Part shown: piece by piece, positions 18,872 through 27,167 of the stretch | How the letters are laid out: every line of letters begins with the position of its first letter | How positions within the stretch are numbered: the stretch's first letter is position 1 | Origin: an uncultured Acidobacteriia bacterium | GTDB taxonomy: Bacteria > Acidobacteriota > Terriglobia > Bryobacterales > Bryobacteraceae | Assembly: GCA_903929755.1 (NCBI GenBank) | Contig: CAIYVZ010000150.1 | Span: 1 to 64,000, forward strand | Direction: 5' to 3' | Length of the DNA: 64,000 nucleotides | Position numbers and translations under genes: made by a program | The notes under the pieces: generated by a model | The model's input: the letters and a program-made list of their open reading frames with translations, nothing else | The model's database searches: none | Told to the model about the DNA's origin: nothing

Positions 18872-19777
18872 TTAGATTCCAGACGTCAAGTTTTGGAGCA
18901 GCGTTCGAGGCAGCGGCCATGTCCCGGCCACCAGCTTTTCCTTCTGGTCAAAGTTCCCCGCCGCCAGCGTAACCGCGAGCTCATCCGCGCCGCTCCCCGC
19001 CTTGCCCAGAGCTTCTTTCAACTGCGAAGTACTCGACCGCAACTGGCTGGAAAGGATCCGAGCCTCATCCACTGACCGGCAAGCCGCCTGCATGCGCAGC
19101 TCAATCCCCAACCCTGCCTGCGCCACCGTAAACGTCACTTTGTCAGCCGTAATAATCCCCGACAAAGTCACCCGCAACGACATCGGCAACAGATCACGAT
19201 TGCGCAGGTAAGCCCCGGGCACCGTCAGCCAAACCGGCTCCAAAGGCAGCGTTGCCGTAACCCGCGGCCCCAAATTCTCCAGCTTCGCCGCCGCCAAATC
19301 ATCCGTGCTCACCGCCAGCGCAATCGCATCGTCCCGAAGCGGCAAAAACGAAATCCTGCGCTCCGGTTTCGACCCCTGCATCCGGCACAAACGCTGGTAG
19401 CAATTCCCGCCCTGGGACTTCGCGTAAGCTTCCAGCTTCGGAAAATCGAACCGACCCCGGGCAATCATATATGTCCCGCTGCCTGAAAATGAAACCGCCA
19501 CCAGATCCAGATCACGTTTGTAATCGAATCCCGTGGCGTCCACAAACTGCTTATATTCAGGTTCCAGCGGCTGCACGGACGACGTCAAAAAACCGCCCCC
19601 GCGCAACTTCGCGACATCCGCGCTGAACACTGCGGCCTCTTCTACCGGGAACCGCGAAAGCAATACCGCGGGATCAAAAAAGGTCCGGGAATCCCGGACC
19701 TTTAAGAACAGCAAACTTCCCGCGAGGATAACCGCCCCGCCGACAATCGCCTGCGTGACTCGCCTCATCCCGGCCAT
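18872..19777 (-). CDS. Membrane-anchored protein of unknown function
   Basis: 301 residues. A single N-terminal membrane anchor (VTQAIVGGAVILAGSLLFLKV) is followed by a soluble domain with alternating strands and helices (for example AAVFSADVAKLRGG, YMIARGRFDFPKLEAYAKSQGG, WLTVPGAYLRNRDLL). No catalytic motif is recognised. It lies 6 bases after aroF and 3 bases before the kinase gene, so the three are one transcript and probably share the aroF attenuator. The domain faces the periplasm if the anchor is uncleaved. Confidence 0.7.
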   Translation of the reverse strand: MAGMRRVTQAIVGGAVILAGSLLFLKVRDSRTFFDPAVLLSRFPVEEAAVFSADVAKLRGGGFLTSSVQPLEPEYKQFVDATGFDYKRDLDLVAVSFSGSGTYMIARGRFDFPKLEAYAKSQGGNCYQRLCRMQGSKPERRISFLPLRDDAIALAVSTDDLAAAKLENLGPRVTATLPLEPVWLTVPGAYLRNRDLLPMSLRVTLSGIITADKVTFTVAQAGLGIELRMQAACRSVDEARILSSQLRSSTSQLKEALGKAGSGADELAVTLAAGNFDQKEKLVAGTWPLPRTLLQNLTSGI

Positions 19778-19783
19778 CTAAAA

Positions 19784-20809
19784 CTAAGCCGCGCGCTCCA
19801 ACTTCCACAGCTTGATGTAGCCTTCCAGCGTCTTCATCATCGCCGCAAAGCCTTCAATCGTGAGCGACTGTGCACCATCGCTAACAGCCTTTTCCGGACA
19901 CGGGTGAACTTCCACAATCATGCCGTCCGCGCCCACCGCAACTGCGGCCTTCGCAATCGCCGGCACCAGACTCCGCTTGCCCACCGCATGGCTCGGATCG
20001 ATAATCACCGGCAAGTGCGTCAGTTCGTTCAGCACCGGCACAGCCGAGATGTCGCACGTGTTCCGCGTCGCCGTTTCAAACGTCCGGATACCGCGTTCGC
20101 ACAACATAACGTCCGGATTGCCGTGCGCCACCACGTACTCGGCCGACATCAGCAGTTCCTTGATGGTCGCGCTCAAACCGCGCTTCAGCATCACCGGACG
20201 CCCGCACTTACCCAGCGACTTCAGCAGCGAGAAATTCTGCATGTTCCGGGCGCCGATCTGCAAAATATCGGCATATTCGGCCACCAGCGACACGTCCTTG
20301 TCGCTCATCACTTCCGTGATCACCGCCAGCCCCGTAGCCTCGCGAGCCTTCGCCAGCAGCTTCAGGCCTTCGCCTTCCATGCCCTGGAAATCGTAGGGGG
20401 ACGTGCGGGGCTTATATGCGCCACCGCGCAGAATCGTCGCGCCCGAAGCCGCCACAGCCTCCGCCGTCTCCATGATCTGCTTTTCGCTCTCCACCGAGCA
20501 GGGACCGGCCATCGTGATGAATTCGCTGCCGCCGATGGCCGCCTTGCCAACCTGGATTATCGTCTTTTCCTTGCGGAATTCACGCGAGACGAACTTGTAA
20601 GGGGCTGAGATACGCATCGCGCTTTCTACGCCGGGGGTTGCTTCCAGCGATTCCAGACACGGGCCGACGTCGCCGCCGACTCCCACAACTCCGATGACAA
20701 CACGCTGTTCACCAGCAATCGAGTGCACGCGAAACCCAAACTCCTGGATTCGTTCACACACATGGTCGATTTCCTGTTTCGACGCGTTGGACTTCATTGA
20801 AATAATCAT
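19784..20809 (-). CDS. aroF: 3-deoxy-7-phosphoheptulonate synthase, type I-beta with N-terminal regulatory domain
   Basis: 341 residues. It condenses phosphoenolpyruvate and erythrose 4-phosphate, the entry step of the shikimate pathway. An N-terminal ferredoxin-like/ACT-like domain (about 1-70, [21 protein letters not shown]) precedes the TIM barrel with [34 protein letters not shown] and [11 protein letters not shown], all typical of the beta subfamily. The added domain gives allosteric inhibition in relatives such as the Thermotoga enzyme. The start ATG 20809 is about 14 bases from GGAG, a long spacing; a second ATG lies four codons on. Upstream is a peptide-controlled attenuator, so both expression and activity are likely feedback controlled. 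Confidence 0.93.
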   Translation of the reverse strand: MIISMKSNASKQEIDHVCERIQEFGFRVHSIAGEQRVVIGVVGVGGDVGPCLESLEATPGVESAMRISAPYKFVSREFRKEKTIIQVGKAAIGGSEFITMAGPCSVESEKQIMETAEAVAASGATILRGGAYKPRTSPYDFQGMEGEGLKLLAKAREATGLAVITEVMSDKDVSLVAEYADILQIGARNMQNFSLLKSLGKCGRPVMLKRGLSATIKELLMSAEYVVAHGNPDVMLCERGIRTFETATRNTCDISAVPVLNELTHLPVIIDPSHAVGKRSLVPAIAKAAVAVGADGMIVEVHPCPEKAVSDGAQSLTIEGFAAMMKTLEGYIKLWKLERAA

Positions 20810-20831
20810 TTAGCGGCTATTTGCTCCAAAT

Positions 20832-20857
20832 AAAAAACCCACTCTAGCGAGTGGGTT
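20832..20857 (-). terminator. Attenuator terminator in the aroF leader
   Basis: In the minus-strand transcript, a perfect 9-bp stem (AACCCACTC with GAGTGGGTT, 4-base loop GCTA) runs directly into six T. It lies after the leader peptide and 22 bases before the aroF start, so it can only act as a conditional terminator of the aroF operon. Confidence 0.85.
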
Positions 20858-20898
20858 GGCTCAGAAAACTTGCTCACGACAACGAGGCCAACACCACT
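20850..20898 (-). promoter_or_regulatory. Antiterminator of the aroF attenuator
   Basis: RNA segment 20898-20887 (AGUGGUGUUGGC) can pair with 20860-20850 (GCCAACCCACU) over 11 bp with a single bulged U. The second segment is the left arm of the terminator stem plus three bases, so this pairing excludes the terminator. The first segment starts at the last base of the leader peptide stop codon, so a ribosome that reaches the stop would mask it, while a ribosome stalled at the aromatic codons would leave it free. Confidence 0.75.
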
Positions 20899-20963
20899 TA
20901 GGGAGTGTGAAAGCTGGGGCTGAACCCAGTTAACCTAAACCAGAATCGATAGCCTGTCGTCAT
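20898..20963 (-). CDS. Aromatic-rich leader peptide of the aroF operon
   Basis: 21 codons from ATG 20963 to TAA 20900-20898. Residues 4-14 read GYRFWFRLTGF; in all the peptide has Tyr at 5, Phe at 7, 9, 14 and 18, and Trp at 8, six aromatic residues of 21. Such enrichment, next to alternative hairpins, is the hallmark of ribosome-mediated attenuation. Codons 5-9 (Tyr-Arg-Phe-Trp-Phe) are the likely sensing stretch. The predicted transcription start is within a few bases of the ATG, so the peptide may be translated from a leaderless or nearly leaderless mRNA. Confidence 0.8.
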   Translation of the reverse strand: MTTGYRFWFRLTGFSPSFHTP

Positions 20964-20971
20964 GAATTCCC

Positions 20972-21000
20972 ACTATAGCCATTGCAGGGGATGAAAGCAA
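20972..21000 (-). promoter_or_regulatory. Probable promoter of the aroF operon
   Basis: On the minus strand, TTGCTT (21000-20995) and TATAGT (20977-20972) are separated by 17 bases. The -10 matches consensus at five of six positions; the -35 at only three. The predicted start of transcription is around 20965-20963, almost at the leader peptide ATG. Confidence 0.55.
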
Positions 21001-21129
21001 GGTTTTAGGGTTCTTTTTTTTACCGCGCCGCTAACCACCCAGACGTGGTGTATAATTCCGACACAGAACTGTAAAGCTTTAATTAATAACCACTTCGCCG
21101 TGGGTATTCCACCCACCTTCCTCGGGTAG
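21001..21129. other. Intergenic region between the aroF promoter and the LolA-like gene
   Basis: Contains a T-tract (21013-21021), a plus-strand TATAAT (21051-21056) without a good -35, and an AT-rich stretch at about 21072-21090. No gene is seen. Confidence 0.4.
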
Positions 21130-21972
21130 CTACTTCTCGACTTCCTCTATCGACACGATCCGTGAATCCGCCTGAAACTTGCGATACCGCGTGAAGCTCA
21201 GCTCCTGATCCACGCGCAGCGCTTTCACCAAAGCAATCCGTGCGTTAGCCCGCAAACTCGCTTTCGAGGGAGCCCAAATCTCATCATTCACCTTCGTGCT
21301 CTCGAACGTCATCCTGGTGCCTTTGCCGATCCGCGCCACAAACCAGCCGAACGAAATCGTATCCAGCGTGTCCGCCTCCGCCCGCACCCACGCCGAATCG
21401 GCCTTATCTATCCAAATCGTCGCTTCCACGTTGCGCAGAATGAACGCCCACGGCCCCGAATACGAACGGAGCGGTACCGCCCGAATCTGCCACGCCGGAC
21501 GCCCGTTAATCACCTGCTCGCCCAGCAGCGTGAACTGAAATGCGTCCGGAATATGCTGAAATTTCTCGCGCTGGGCCGCATCCTGGCGACGCTGCTCCGC
21601 GATGCGCTTCTGTTTCTCCGCCACGCTCATCCGCGCCACTTCCTGCGCGGCCTTTTCGTACCGTTCTTTCTCTTTCCTGGCCTCAGCCGCCGCCAACGGC
21701 TTGCCATCCCGCTCCACTAAAAGCCGCAGTCGCCTCGGCCCCATCGAAACTACCTCGGTCCGTGTGGACGAGGTCTTCTTCACCCGCCCCGCATCGTCCA
21801 GGTCCCGCAACTGCGACACCACATCATAGGTGTAGTCTCGCCGCAGTTCTTCGTGCCGGTTATCCACCGCCACTGACTTTCGTACAATCTCCACCGCGCT
21901 CGGACTCTGCCCGAAACCCGTCGCGGCCACCGCCACCAGCGAGAATAGGAGCTTACCTGCATGAAGCTTCAC
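21130..21972 (-). CDS. Exported LolA-like outer-membrane lipoprotein-sorting fold protein
   Basis: About 280 residues if translation starts at GTG 21972, which gives a good signal peptide (MKLHAGKLLFSLVAVAATGFGQ). The body fits a LolA-like fold: DYTYDVVSQLRDLDDAGRV, long charged helix KEKERYEKAAQEVARMSVAEKQKRIAEQ, then DAFQFTLLGEQVINGRPAWQI, FILRNVEATIWID and WFVARIGKGTRMTFES. Function is unknown. The start region overlaps the first 12 bases of the divergent asparaginase gene, which is unusual; there is no clear ribosome site, so the start is uncertain. The frame stays open further upstream but only over that other gene. Confidence 0.65.
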   Translation of the reverse strand: MKLHAGKLLFSLVAVAATGFGQSPSAVEIVRKSVAVDNRHEELRRDYTYDVVSQLRDLDDAGRVKKTSSTRTEVVSMGPRRLRLLVERDGKPLAAAEARKEKERYEKAAQEVARMSVAEKQKRIAEQRRQDAAQREKFQHIPDAFQFTLLGEQVINGRPAWQIRAVPLRSYSGPWAFILRNVEATIWIDKADSAWVRAEADTLDTISFGWFVARIGKGTRMTFESTKVNDEIWAPSKASLRANARIALVKALRVDQELSFTRYRKFQADSRIVSIEEVEK

Positions 21973-22461
21973 ATAATCACCACGGGCGGCACCATTGAGA
22001 AGGTCTATTCGGAGAGCTCCGGCCAGGTGGAGAACGTGGCGCAGAAAATTGACCGCTATTTGCAATCGCTGCGGCTTCCCGGCGTGCAGGTGGAAATCAC
22101 GCCCCTCATGAATAAGGACAGTCTGTTGATGACCGATGCCGACCGCGACCTGATCCTCGCCGTGGTCCGCGCCAAACTTCCCGACGGCCCCGTCATCGTC
22201 ACGCACGGCACCGATACCATGGTCGAGACCGGCCAGTTGCTGAAACGTAAGCTCGAATCGCCCGCGCACCCCGTCATTCTAACGGGTGCCATGTCGCCTC
22301 TCGGCTTCGAACGCTCCGACGGCCTGCAGAACCTGACTGAAAGCCTGCTGGCCTCCCGCATTCTCCCACCCGGCGTCGCAATCGTGATTCACAATGAAGT
22401 CCACGACGTCGATAAGGTCCGCAAAGATCGCCCCAACGCCCGCTTCGTCCCAATTGCCTGA
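21961..22461 (+). CDS. Single-domain asparaginase-like protein
   Basis: 166 residues, equivalent to only the N-terminal domain of bacterial L-asparaginases. Both catalytic threonine motifs are present: TTGGTIEKVYS near the start and VTHGTDTMVETGQ, followed by ILTGAMSPLGFERSDG. The C-terminal domain, which completes the tetramer active site in full-length enzymes, is missing, but short family members of this size are known in several phyla, so this need not be a truncation. It probably hydrolyses asparagine or a related amide in the cytoplasm. A bidirectional terminator lies 88 bases past the stop. Confidence 0.85.
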   Translation: MKLHIITTGGTIEKVYSESSGQVENVAQKIDRYLQSLRLPGVQVEITPLMNKDSLLMTDADRDLILAVVRAKLPDGPVIVTHGTDTMVETGQLLKRKLESPAHPVILTGAMSPLGFERSDGLQNLTESLLASRILPPGVAIVIHNEVHDVDKVRKDRPNARFVPIA

Positions 22462-22548
22462 TCGGCCCTGCCAAATGATCACCATCTTGCCGACCTCAAT
22501 GCCAGCGTAAGCCCCGGACCTTCCGCGTCGCAACTGCCCCCAAAACGT

Positions 22549-22579
22549 AAAAGGCGCATCCCCGTAAGGTGCGCCTTTT
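22549..22579. terminator. Bidirectional terminator between converging genes
   Basis: A perfect 10-bp stem (AAAAGGCGCA/TGCGCCTTTT) with an 11-base loop. A-run and T-run flanks allow it to end both the asparaginase transcript (plus) and the PEP-CTERM pseudogene transcript (minus). Confidence 0.85.
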
Positions 22580-22617
22580 ACAACCGTCATGTAAGGATGA
22601 GGAATTAACGAACCGTG

Positions 22618-23211
22618 CTACCGGCGGCTCAGGTTACGGCGGCTCGCCACCGCCACCAGACCGCTACCAAGCAGCAGCCAGGTTCCGGGTTCCGGTACGC
22701 CGCCCGGATCGTTGACACCGGTAGTACCGATGGCACGCCACTGCAGCGATTCGTTATAGCTGACACTCCCATCCGAATGGTTGTGAAGGTAATTAGCAGT
22801 ATCGAAGCCACCGGTATCCAGCACGTGACCAGTGTCAAACAGATCGCTGCCGACACCGTCCACCGTAAACGTCACGATGGGCGAATTATAAACGCGCTGA
22901 GCCAGTAATAATATCGCTGCGGTGCTGCAGTTGTGCCTGTTGGGATCAAAACCCGTGAGGCCCGTGATGTTGGTGTTACCGCCATAATCGCTCGAATCGA
23001 AGTTGCTCGATCGTTTATGCTTAGATAACTGACCGCGAGTGCGGTCGACCCCGTGTTCACGATCATCACGGTTCCGGAATCGCATCCGCCGTCTGAACAT
23101 AAGCCAAATATATTGTTCACGGTGCCCCCCCCAAAGAACGTTGTACAATCCCGCTCAGCGGGAAAGTGAGGTGCCAAGCAGCACCGCGAAACAAGCTACT
23201 ATGCGATTCAC
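22618..23211 (-). pseudogene. PEP-CTERM protein gene with a stop and a frameshift
   Basis: A good ribosome site (AGGAG, 23217-23221) precedes GTG 23211, which opens a signal peptide (MNRIVACFAVLLGTSLSR) ended at once by TGA (23155-23157). Protein-like sequence continues in a second frame (GGGTVNNIFGLCSDGGCDSG, then VMIVNTGSTALAVSYLSI) and, after about 23015, in a third (SSNFDSSDYGGNTNITGL, then DTGGFDTANYLHNHSDGS), ending in a normal VPEPGTWLLLGSGL tail. A run of eight C (23125-23132) lies between the first two frames. At least two lesions therefore separate promoter and tail. Confidence 0.75.
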
Positions 23212-23379
23212 TGACACTCCTGCGGACGGGTGGTAGAAGGCGCCAAACCGCCCCTCGCGGAAGCCGCGGGCCGTGTACGTGCCCCACTGAATTTTTCGGG
23301 TGAAGCTCCATTCCCGGTCCGGCCGATGATCGAACGGCAACCAAATCGGACCGCACTTTCCACCGGCACAAACCCCTGA
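23212..23379. other. Short gap upstream of the PEP-CTERM pseudogene
   Basis: Presumably the old promoter of that gene and the 3' end of the zinc-ribbon gene transcript. No feature stands out. Confidence 0.35.
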
Positions 23380-24339
23380 CTACAGCTTCGGAGCGGTAAT
23401 CTGCAGATCCGCTGTCAGATTCTGCCAGTCCGGCATCTCATACGGCTTCAGCTTCGTAGTAAACGGCGCCGAGACTTCCAACGACCCGTTCGGAGCAAGG
23501 CTCGCGACCTTGATCTGGAACGTCCCCACCGAATCTTCTTCGCTCCGCTTGGTGCTCGCCCAAAGAGTCACGGTCGCTTCCAGGCCCGTAATCTCACCCA
23601 GAGAATGATTCACCACCACAATCTTCGCCACCGGCTTCTTATCCTGCGTCACCACGCGAACGCCGACTACTTCCACGGCCTTCTGCAAAGGATTCGGACC
23701 CTTATCCGCAACAGCCGACGTAGCCGCAACCTTGTCCGACCCACCCTTATCCGCCGGTGCCTCCGGCTTCCCGGAAGAGGGCTGCATCGAGTAATACGCC
23801 AGCCCTAAAACAACCAGCAAAGCGACGGCAACGCCACCGCCCACCAGCCACGCAGGGGGACCCTGCTTCTGCGGGGGCCAGGGAGCCTGCGCGTGGGCAG
23901 CGTAGTCAGCCGGCGGATGAGCAACCGGAGGCGCCGCATAATGCTGCTGCGGCGGCGGGGGAGGTGGAGGCGGCGGAGCAGCGTAAACCGGCTGTTGCGG
24001 AGGGGGAGCCTGCTGCACGGGAGGAGCCCACTGCTGCGGCGGCTGCCACGACTGCGGCGGCACTGGCGCGGCAGGAGGTTGCCACGCTGCCTGAGGCGGA
24101 GCCTGCGGCGCAGGTGCCTGCTGTGGGTATCCCTGCTGTGGGTATCCCTGCTGTGGGTATCCCTGCTGTGGGTATCCCTGCTGTGGGTATCCCTGCGGCG
24201 GATATGCCTGTTGCGGATACCCTGGCGGAGGCGCCGGAGCCTGCGGCGCGGCCTGCTGCGGCTGATTCACACAATAAGGACATTCAGTCTTCGATGGCGG
24301 AACTTCTTTCCCGCAGCGCGGGCAAACCCAATTAAACAT
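23380..24339 (-). CDS. Zinc-ribbon, Pro/Gln-rich single-pass membrane protein
   Basis: 319 residues from ATG 24339, with GGAAG just upstream; earlier in-frame codons lack one. An N-terminal zinc ribbon (CPRC at 6-9, CPYC at 20-23) is followed by a long Pro/Gln/Gly/Ala linker that includes perfect GYPQQ pentapeptide repeats, one membrane helix (about 163-183, [20 protein letters not shown]) and a C-terminal beta-sandwich resembling FxLYD or DUF2393-type domains ([20 protein letters not shown]). The ribbon and linker are predicted cytoplasmic and the sandwich periplasmic. Function is unknown. Confidence 0.75.
   Translation of the reverse strand: MFNWVCPRCGKEVPPSKTECPYCVNQPQQAAPQAPAPPPGYPQQAYPPQGYPQQGYPQQGYPQQGYPQQGYPQQAPAPQAPPQAAWQPPAAPVPPQSWQPPQQWAPPVQQAPPPQQPVYAAPPPPPPPPPQQHYAAPPVAHPPADYAAHAQAPWPPQKQGPPAWLVGGGVAVALLVVLGLAYYSMQPSSGKPEAPADKGGSDKVAATSAVADKGPNPLQKAVEVVGVRVVTQDKKPVAKIVVVNHSLGEITGLEATVTLWASTKRSEEDSVGTFQIKVASLAPNGSLEVSAPFTTKLKPYEMPDWQNLTADLQITAPKL
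24118..24192 (-). repeat. Five perfect 15-bp repeats encoding GYPQQ
   Basis: The unit CTGCTGTGGGTATCC (plus-strand view) is repeated five times without a mismatch, with degenerate copies beyond. It stays in frame, so unit gain or loss would only change linker length. Confidence 0.95.
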
Positions 24340-24416
24340 ATTTCTTCCACTGTATACGAACGCACCGGAAGCTGTGTTGGTTGCGGGAATCTGCAGCAAA
24401 TCCCTTAGAATGGATC

Positions 24417-25052
24417 GTGCCCTTTGCCCTCGAACTGGATTCCGTTTTACCTGCCGATCTGCCCAATCGCGAACACGTCATCTCCGTCGCCGCCAGGCAG
24501 CTCCAGCTCGTCGCCGAGATCAATGAAGTGATGAACCTCACCCGCATCACCACGCCTCGCGACGCCGCCATCAAACACATCCTCGACTCCGTCATGCCCT
24601 GGAAACTCTTCGCCGGAGCCAAAACCGTCCTCGACGCCGGCACCGGCCCCGGCTTCCCCGGCCTGCCCCTCGCCATCACCCTGCCCGACACCAGCTTCAC
24701 CCTCGCCGAATCCACCGGCAAGAAAGCCCGTTTCGTCGAAAGCGTCATCGCCGACCAGAAGATCCCCAACGCCCGAGTCCTCCCCGAACGCGCCGAAGAT
24801 ATCGGCAAGCGCGAACGCTTCACCATCGTCACCGCCCGCGCCTTCGCACCCCTCCCCAAAGCCCTCAAGATGCTCGCACCACTCCTCAAGACCGGCTCCC
24901 GCGTGCTGCTCTATAAGGGCCCCGACGTCGAAGCCGAAATTGCCGAAGCCGCCCGCGAAGCAAAGCTCCTCGGCGTAAAAATCCAAATCGTCATGCGCTA
25001 CAGCCTGCCCGATGGCCTCGGCACCCGCACTATAGTGGAGATCGCAAAGTGA
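24417..25052 (+). CDS. rsmG: 16S rRNA (guanine-527-N7)-methyltransferase
   Basis: 211 residues from GTG 24417; an in-frame TTG at 24381 is the alternative, and neither has a strong ribosome site. RsmG methylates G527 of 16S rRNA using SAM. Family segments are [22 protein letters not shown], the SAM-binding [29 protein letters not shown] and [12 protein letters not shown]. The 5' region lies close to the divergent zinc-ribbon gene (24339). Its last codons are duplicated in tandem to form the start of the following hydrolase gene. Confidence 0.92.
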   Translation: MPFALELDSVLPADLPNREHVISVAARQLQLVAEINEVMNLTRITTPRDAAIKHILDSVMPWKLFAGAKTVLDAGTGPGFPGLPLAITLPDTSFTLAESTGKKARFVESVIADQKIPNARVLPERAEDIGKRERFTIVTARAFAPLPKALKMLAPLLKTGSRVLLYKGPDVEAEIAEAAREAKLLGVKIQIVMRYSLPDGLGTRTIVEIAK

Positions 25053-25073
25053 AAGTGGAGATCGCAAAGTGAA
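25034..25073 (+). repeat. Perfect 20-bp tandem duplication at the rsmG/hydrolase junction
   Basis: Unit AGTGGAGATCGCAAAGTGAA occurs at 25034-25053 and 25054-25073. The first copy holds the end of rsmG and its TGA. The second supplies GGAG (25057-25060) and the GTG start (25069) of the next gene, so the downstream initiation signals are a copy of the upstream gene's end. Confidence 0.95.
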
Positions 25074-26961
25074 AAACCGTATCTGCCTGCTCCTGGCAGC
25101 CCTCCCCGTCGCGCTGATCCCCGCCCTGGCCCAAACCAGCGACATCCCCAAAACTTTTGTAGTCCCCAAAGCCAACTACGACTACACCCGCCGCGAAGTC
25201 GCCATCCCCATGCGCGACGGCGTCAAGCTCCACACCGTCATCATGCTGGCGAAGAACGCGAAGAACGCGCCCATCCTGCTTACCCGCACCCCCTACAACG
25301 CCTCCAAACGCACCGAACGCAACGAAAGCCCGTCCCTCCTCGCCTCCCTCCCCCAGGGTGACGAAGTCTTCGTCGAAGACGGCTACATCCGAGTCTTCCA
25401 GGACGTCCGCGGCAAGTACAAGTCAGAGGGCGACTACCTCATGACCCGCCCCGTCCGCGGCCCCCTCAACAAAACCTCCACCGACCACGTCACCGACGCC
25501 TGGGACACCATTGACTGGCTCGTCAAAAACGTCCCCGAATCCAACGGCCGCGTCGGCATGCTCGGGTCCTCCTATGAAGGCTTCACCGTCGTCATGGCCC
25601 TGCTCGACCCGCACCCCGCTCTCAAAGTCGCCGCCCCCGAAAGCCCCATGGTCGATGGCTGGATGGGCGACGACTGGTTCCACTACGGAGCCCTCCGCCA
25701 GCCCAATTTCGACTACACCTCCGGCCAGACTGCCAAACGCGGCGAAGGCGAAGCCATCATTCGTACCACCCCCGACGACTACGAAGAGTTCCGCCGCGCC
25801 GGATCTGCCGGAGCCTACGCCCGGCTCCACGGCCTCGACGAGCTCCCGTGGGTCCAGAAGTGGCAAGAACACCCCGCCTACGACTTTTTCTGGCAAGGCC
25901 AGGCCCTCGACAAACTCGTTGCCGCCAAACCCTCCACCGTCCCCACCATGTGGGTCCAGGGCCTCTGGGACCAGGAAGATATGTGGGGCGCCATCCAATC
26001 CTGGCTCGCCCTGAAAGACAAAGGCCAGGCCGACCACAACTACCTCGTCATGGGCCCCTGGCGTCACAGCCAGGTCAATTATGACGGCTCCAGCCTTGGC
26101 CCCCTCAAATGGCGTGGCGACACGGCCCTCCAATTCCGCCGCGAAGTCCTCAAGCCCTTCTTCGACCAGTACCTGAAGCCCGGAGCCCCCCAAGCGGACA
26201 CGCCCCCCGTCTTCATCTACAACACCGGTGAAAACCACTGGGATCGCCTCAAAACCTGGCCCGCCGCCTGCGAACAATGCACCACGCCCCTCAAGCCCCT
26301 CTACCTCCAGCCCGGCTTCAGCCTGGGCTTTGACACACCCGTAGAAACCAGCAAGAAGGCAGACGCCTGGATCTCCGACCCCGCCAAGCCCGTCCCCTAT
26401 CTCCCCCGCCCCATCCGCTTCGCGGACGGCGAACGCTGGCGCACCTGGCTCGTCAGCGACCAGCGAGCCGTAGCCGACCGTCCCGACGTCCTCGTTTACC
26501 AAACGCCTGTCCTCACGGCCCCCGTAAAAGTCGCGGGAGCCCCCATCGCCGACCTCTTCGCCGCCACCACCGGCACCGACGCCGACTGGGTCGTGAAACT
26601 CATCGACGTCTATCCCGACGAAGTTCCCAGCACTCCGGAAATGAGCGGCTACCAGCTGTCGATTTCCATGGATATCTTCCGCGGCCGTTACCGGGAAAGC
26701 TTTGAAAACCCGTCGCCCATCCCCGCCAATAAGGTGCAGCGCTACAAATTCGTGTTGCCCACGGTAAACCACGTCTTCCTGCCCGGCCACCGCATCATGG
26801 TGCAGCTCCAGTCCAGCTGGTTCCCGCTCTACGACCGCAACCCGCAGACCTACGTCTCCAACATCTTCTTCGCGAAGCCCGAAGACTACGTGCCCGCGAC
26901 GATGTCCGTATTCCGCACGAAAGGCGAAGCCAGTTCCGTCTGGCTGCCCGTAACGAAGTAA
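25069..26961 (+). CDS. CocE/NonD-family secreted hydrolase
   Basis: 630 residues with GTG start and a signal peptide (MKNRICLLLAALPVALIPALAQ). An alpha/beta-hydrolase of the S15/CocE type, with VAIPMRDGVKLHTVIMLAK, the nucleophile elbow MLGSSYEGF (Ser around 168), SPMVDGW, a VMGPWRHSQ segment carrying the likely catalytic His, and a C-terminal jelly-roll beta-sandwich (VTAPVKVAGAP onwards, about 475-630). Members hydrolyse esters, glutaryl-acyl or Xaa-Pro bonds; the substrate cannot be told. It is co-oriented with rsmG, 16 bases downstream. Confidence 0.9.
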   Translation: MKNRICLLLAALPVALIPALAQTSDIPKTFVVPKANYDYTRREVAIPMRDGVKLHTVIMLAKNAKNAPILLTRTPYNASKRTERNESPSLLASLPQGDEVFVEDGYIRVFQDVRGKYKSEGDYLMTRPVRGPLNKTSTDHVTDAWDTIDWLVKNVPESNGRVGMLGSSYEGFTVVMALLDPHPALKVAAPESPMVDGWMGDDWFHYGALRQPNFDYTSGQTAKRGEGEAIIRTTPDDYEEFRRAGSAGAYARLHGLDELPWVQKWQEHPAYDFFWQGQALDKLVAAKPSTVPTMWVQGLWDQEDMWGAIQSWLALKDKGQADHNYLVMGPWRHSQVNYDGSSLGPLKWRGDTALQFRREVLKPFFDQYLKPGAPQADTPPVFIYNTGENHWDRLKTWPAACEQCTTPLKPLYLQPGFSLGFDTPVETSKKADAWISDPAKPVPYLPRPIRFADGERWRTWLVSDQRAVADRPDVLVYQTPVLTAPVKVAGAPIADLFAATTGTDADWVVKLIDVYPDEVPSTPEMSGYQLSISMDIFRGRYRESFENPSPIPANKVQRYKFVLPTVNHVFLPGHRIMVQLQSSWFPLYDRNPQTYVSNIFFAKPEDYVPATMSVFRTKGEASSVWLPVTK

Positions 26962-27167
26962 CTACTCCGGTTTGAGACTGCTGTCCACCTCCACCTTCTT
27001 CTGCGTCTTCGCATCCAAAGGCCGGCTATCCTGCAGCGCCCTGGCCCCCCGCGAAGCCCACACTGGCCTCGAACAGTAAGCCACCTCTGCCCTGGCCCAC
27101 AGCGCCCGTCCGATTAGTGGTATATATATCTGGAACAGTCAGGTCCCACGGGAGAAAGAGTTAGCCT
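26962..27167. promoter_or_regulatory. Intergenic region upstream of the TonB receptor
   Basis: An AT-rich TATATATA tract at about 27120-27128 is the likely -10 region of the receptor gene; GGGAGAAAGAG at about 27152-27162 is its ribosome site. No terminator is evident for the preceding gene. Confidence 0.45.

Noticed and set aside
20832-20963. T-box or riboswitch reading of the aroF leader
   Set aside because: No T-box consensus (AGGGTGGNACCGCG) and no known aptamer pattern; the aromatic-rich ORF explains the leader better.
21001-21129. Plus-strand promoter with TATAAT at 21051
   Set aside because: No acceptable -35 and no gene downstream on that strand before 21961.
24118-24192. 15-bp perfect repeats taken as a regulatory iteron array
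   Set aside because: They are inside the zinc-ribbon gene, in frame, and encode GYPQQ; no replication or partition gene is nearby.
25423-26790. 455-codon minus-strand frame opposite the CocE hydrolase
   Set aside because: Gly/Val/Asp-rich shadow without a ribosome site; the plus strand has the catalytic motifs.
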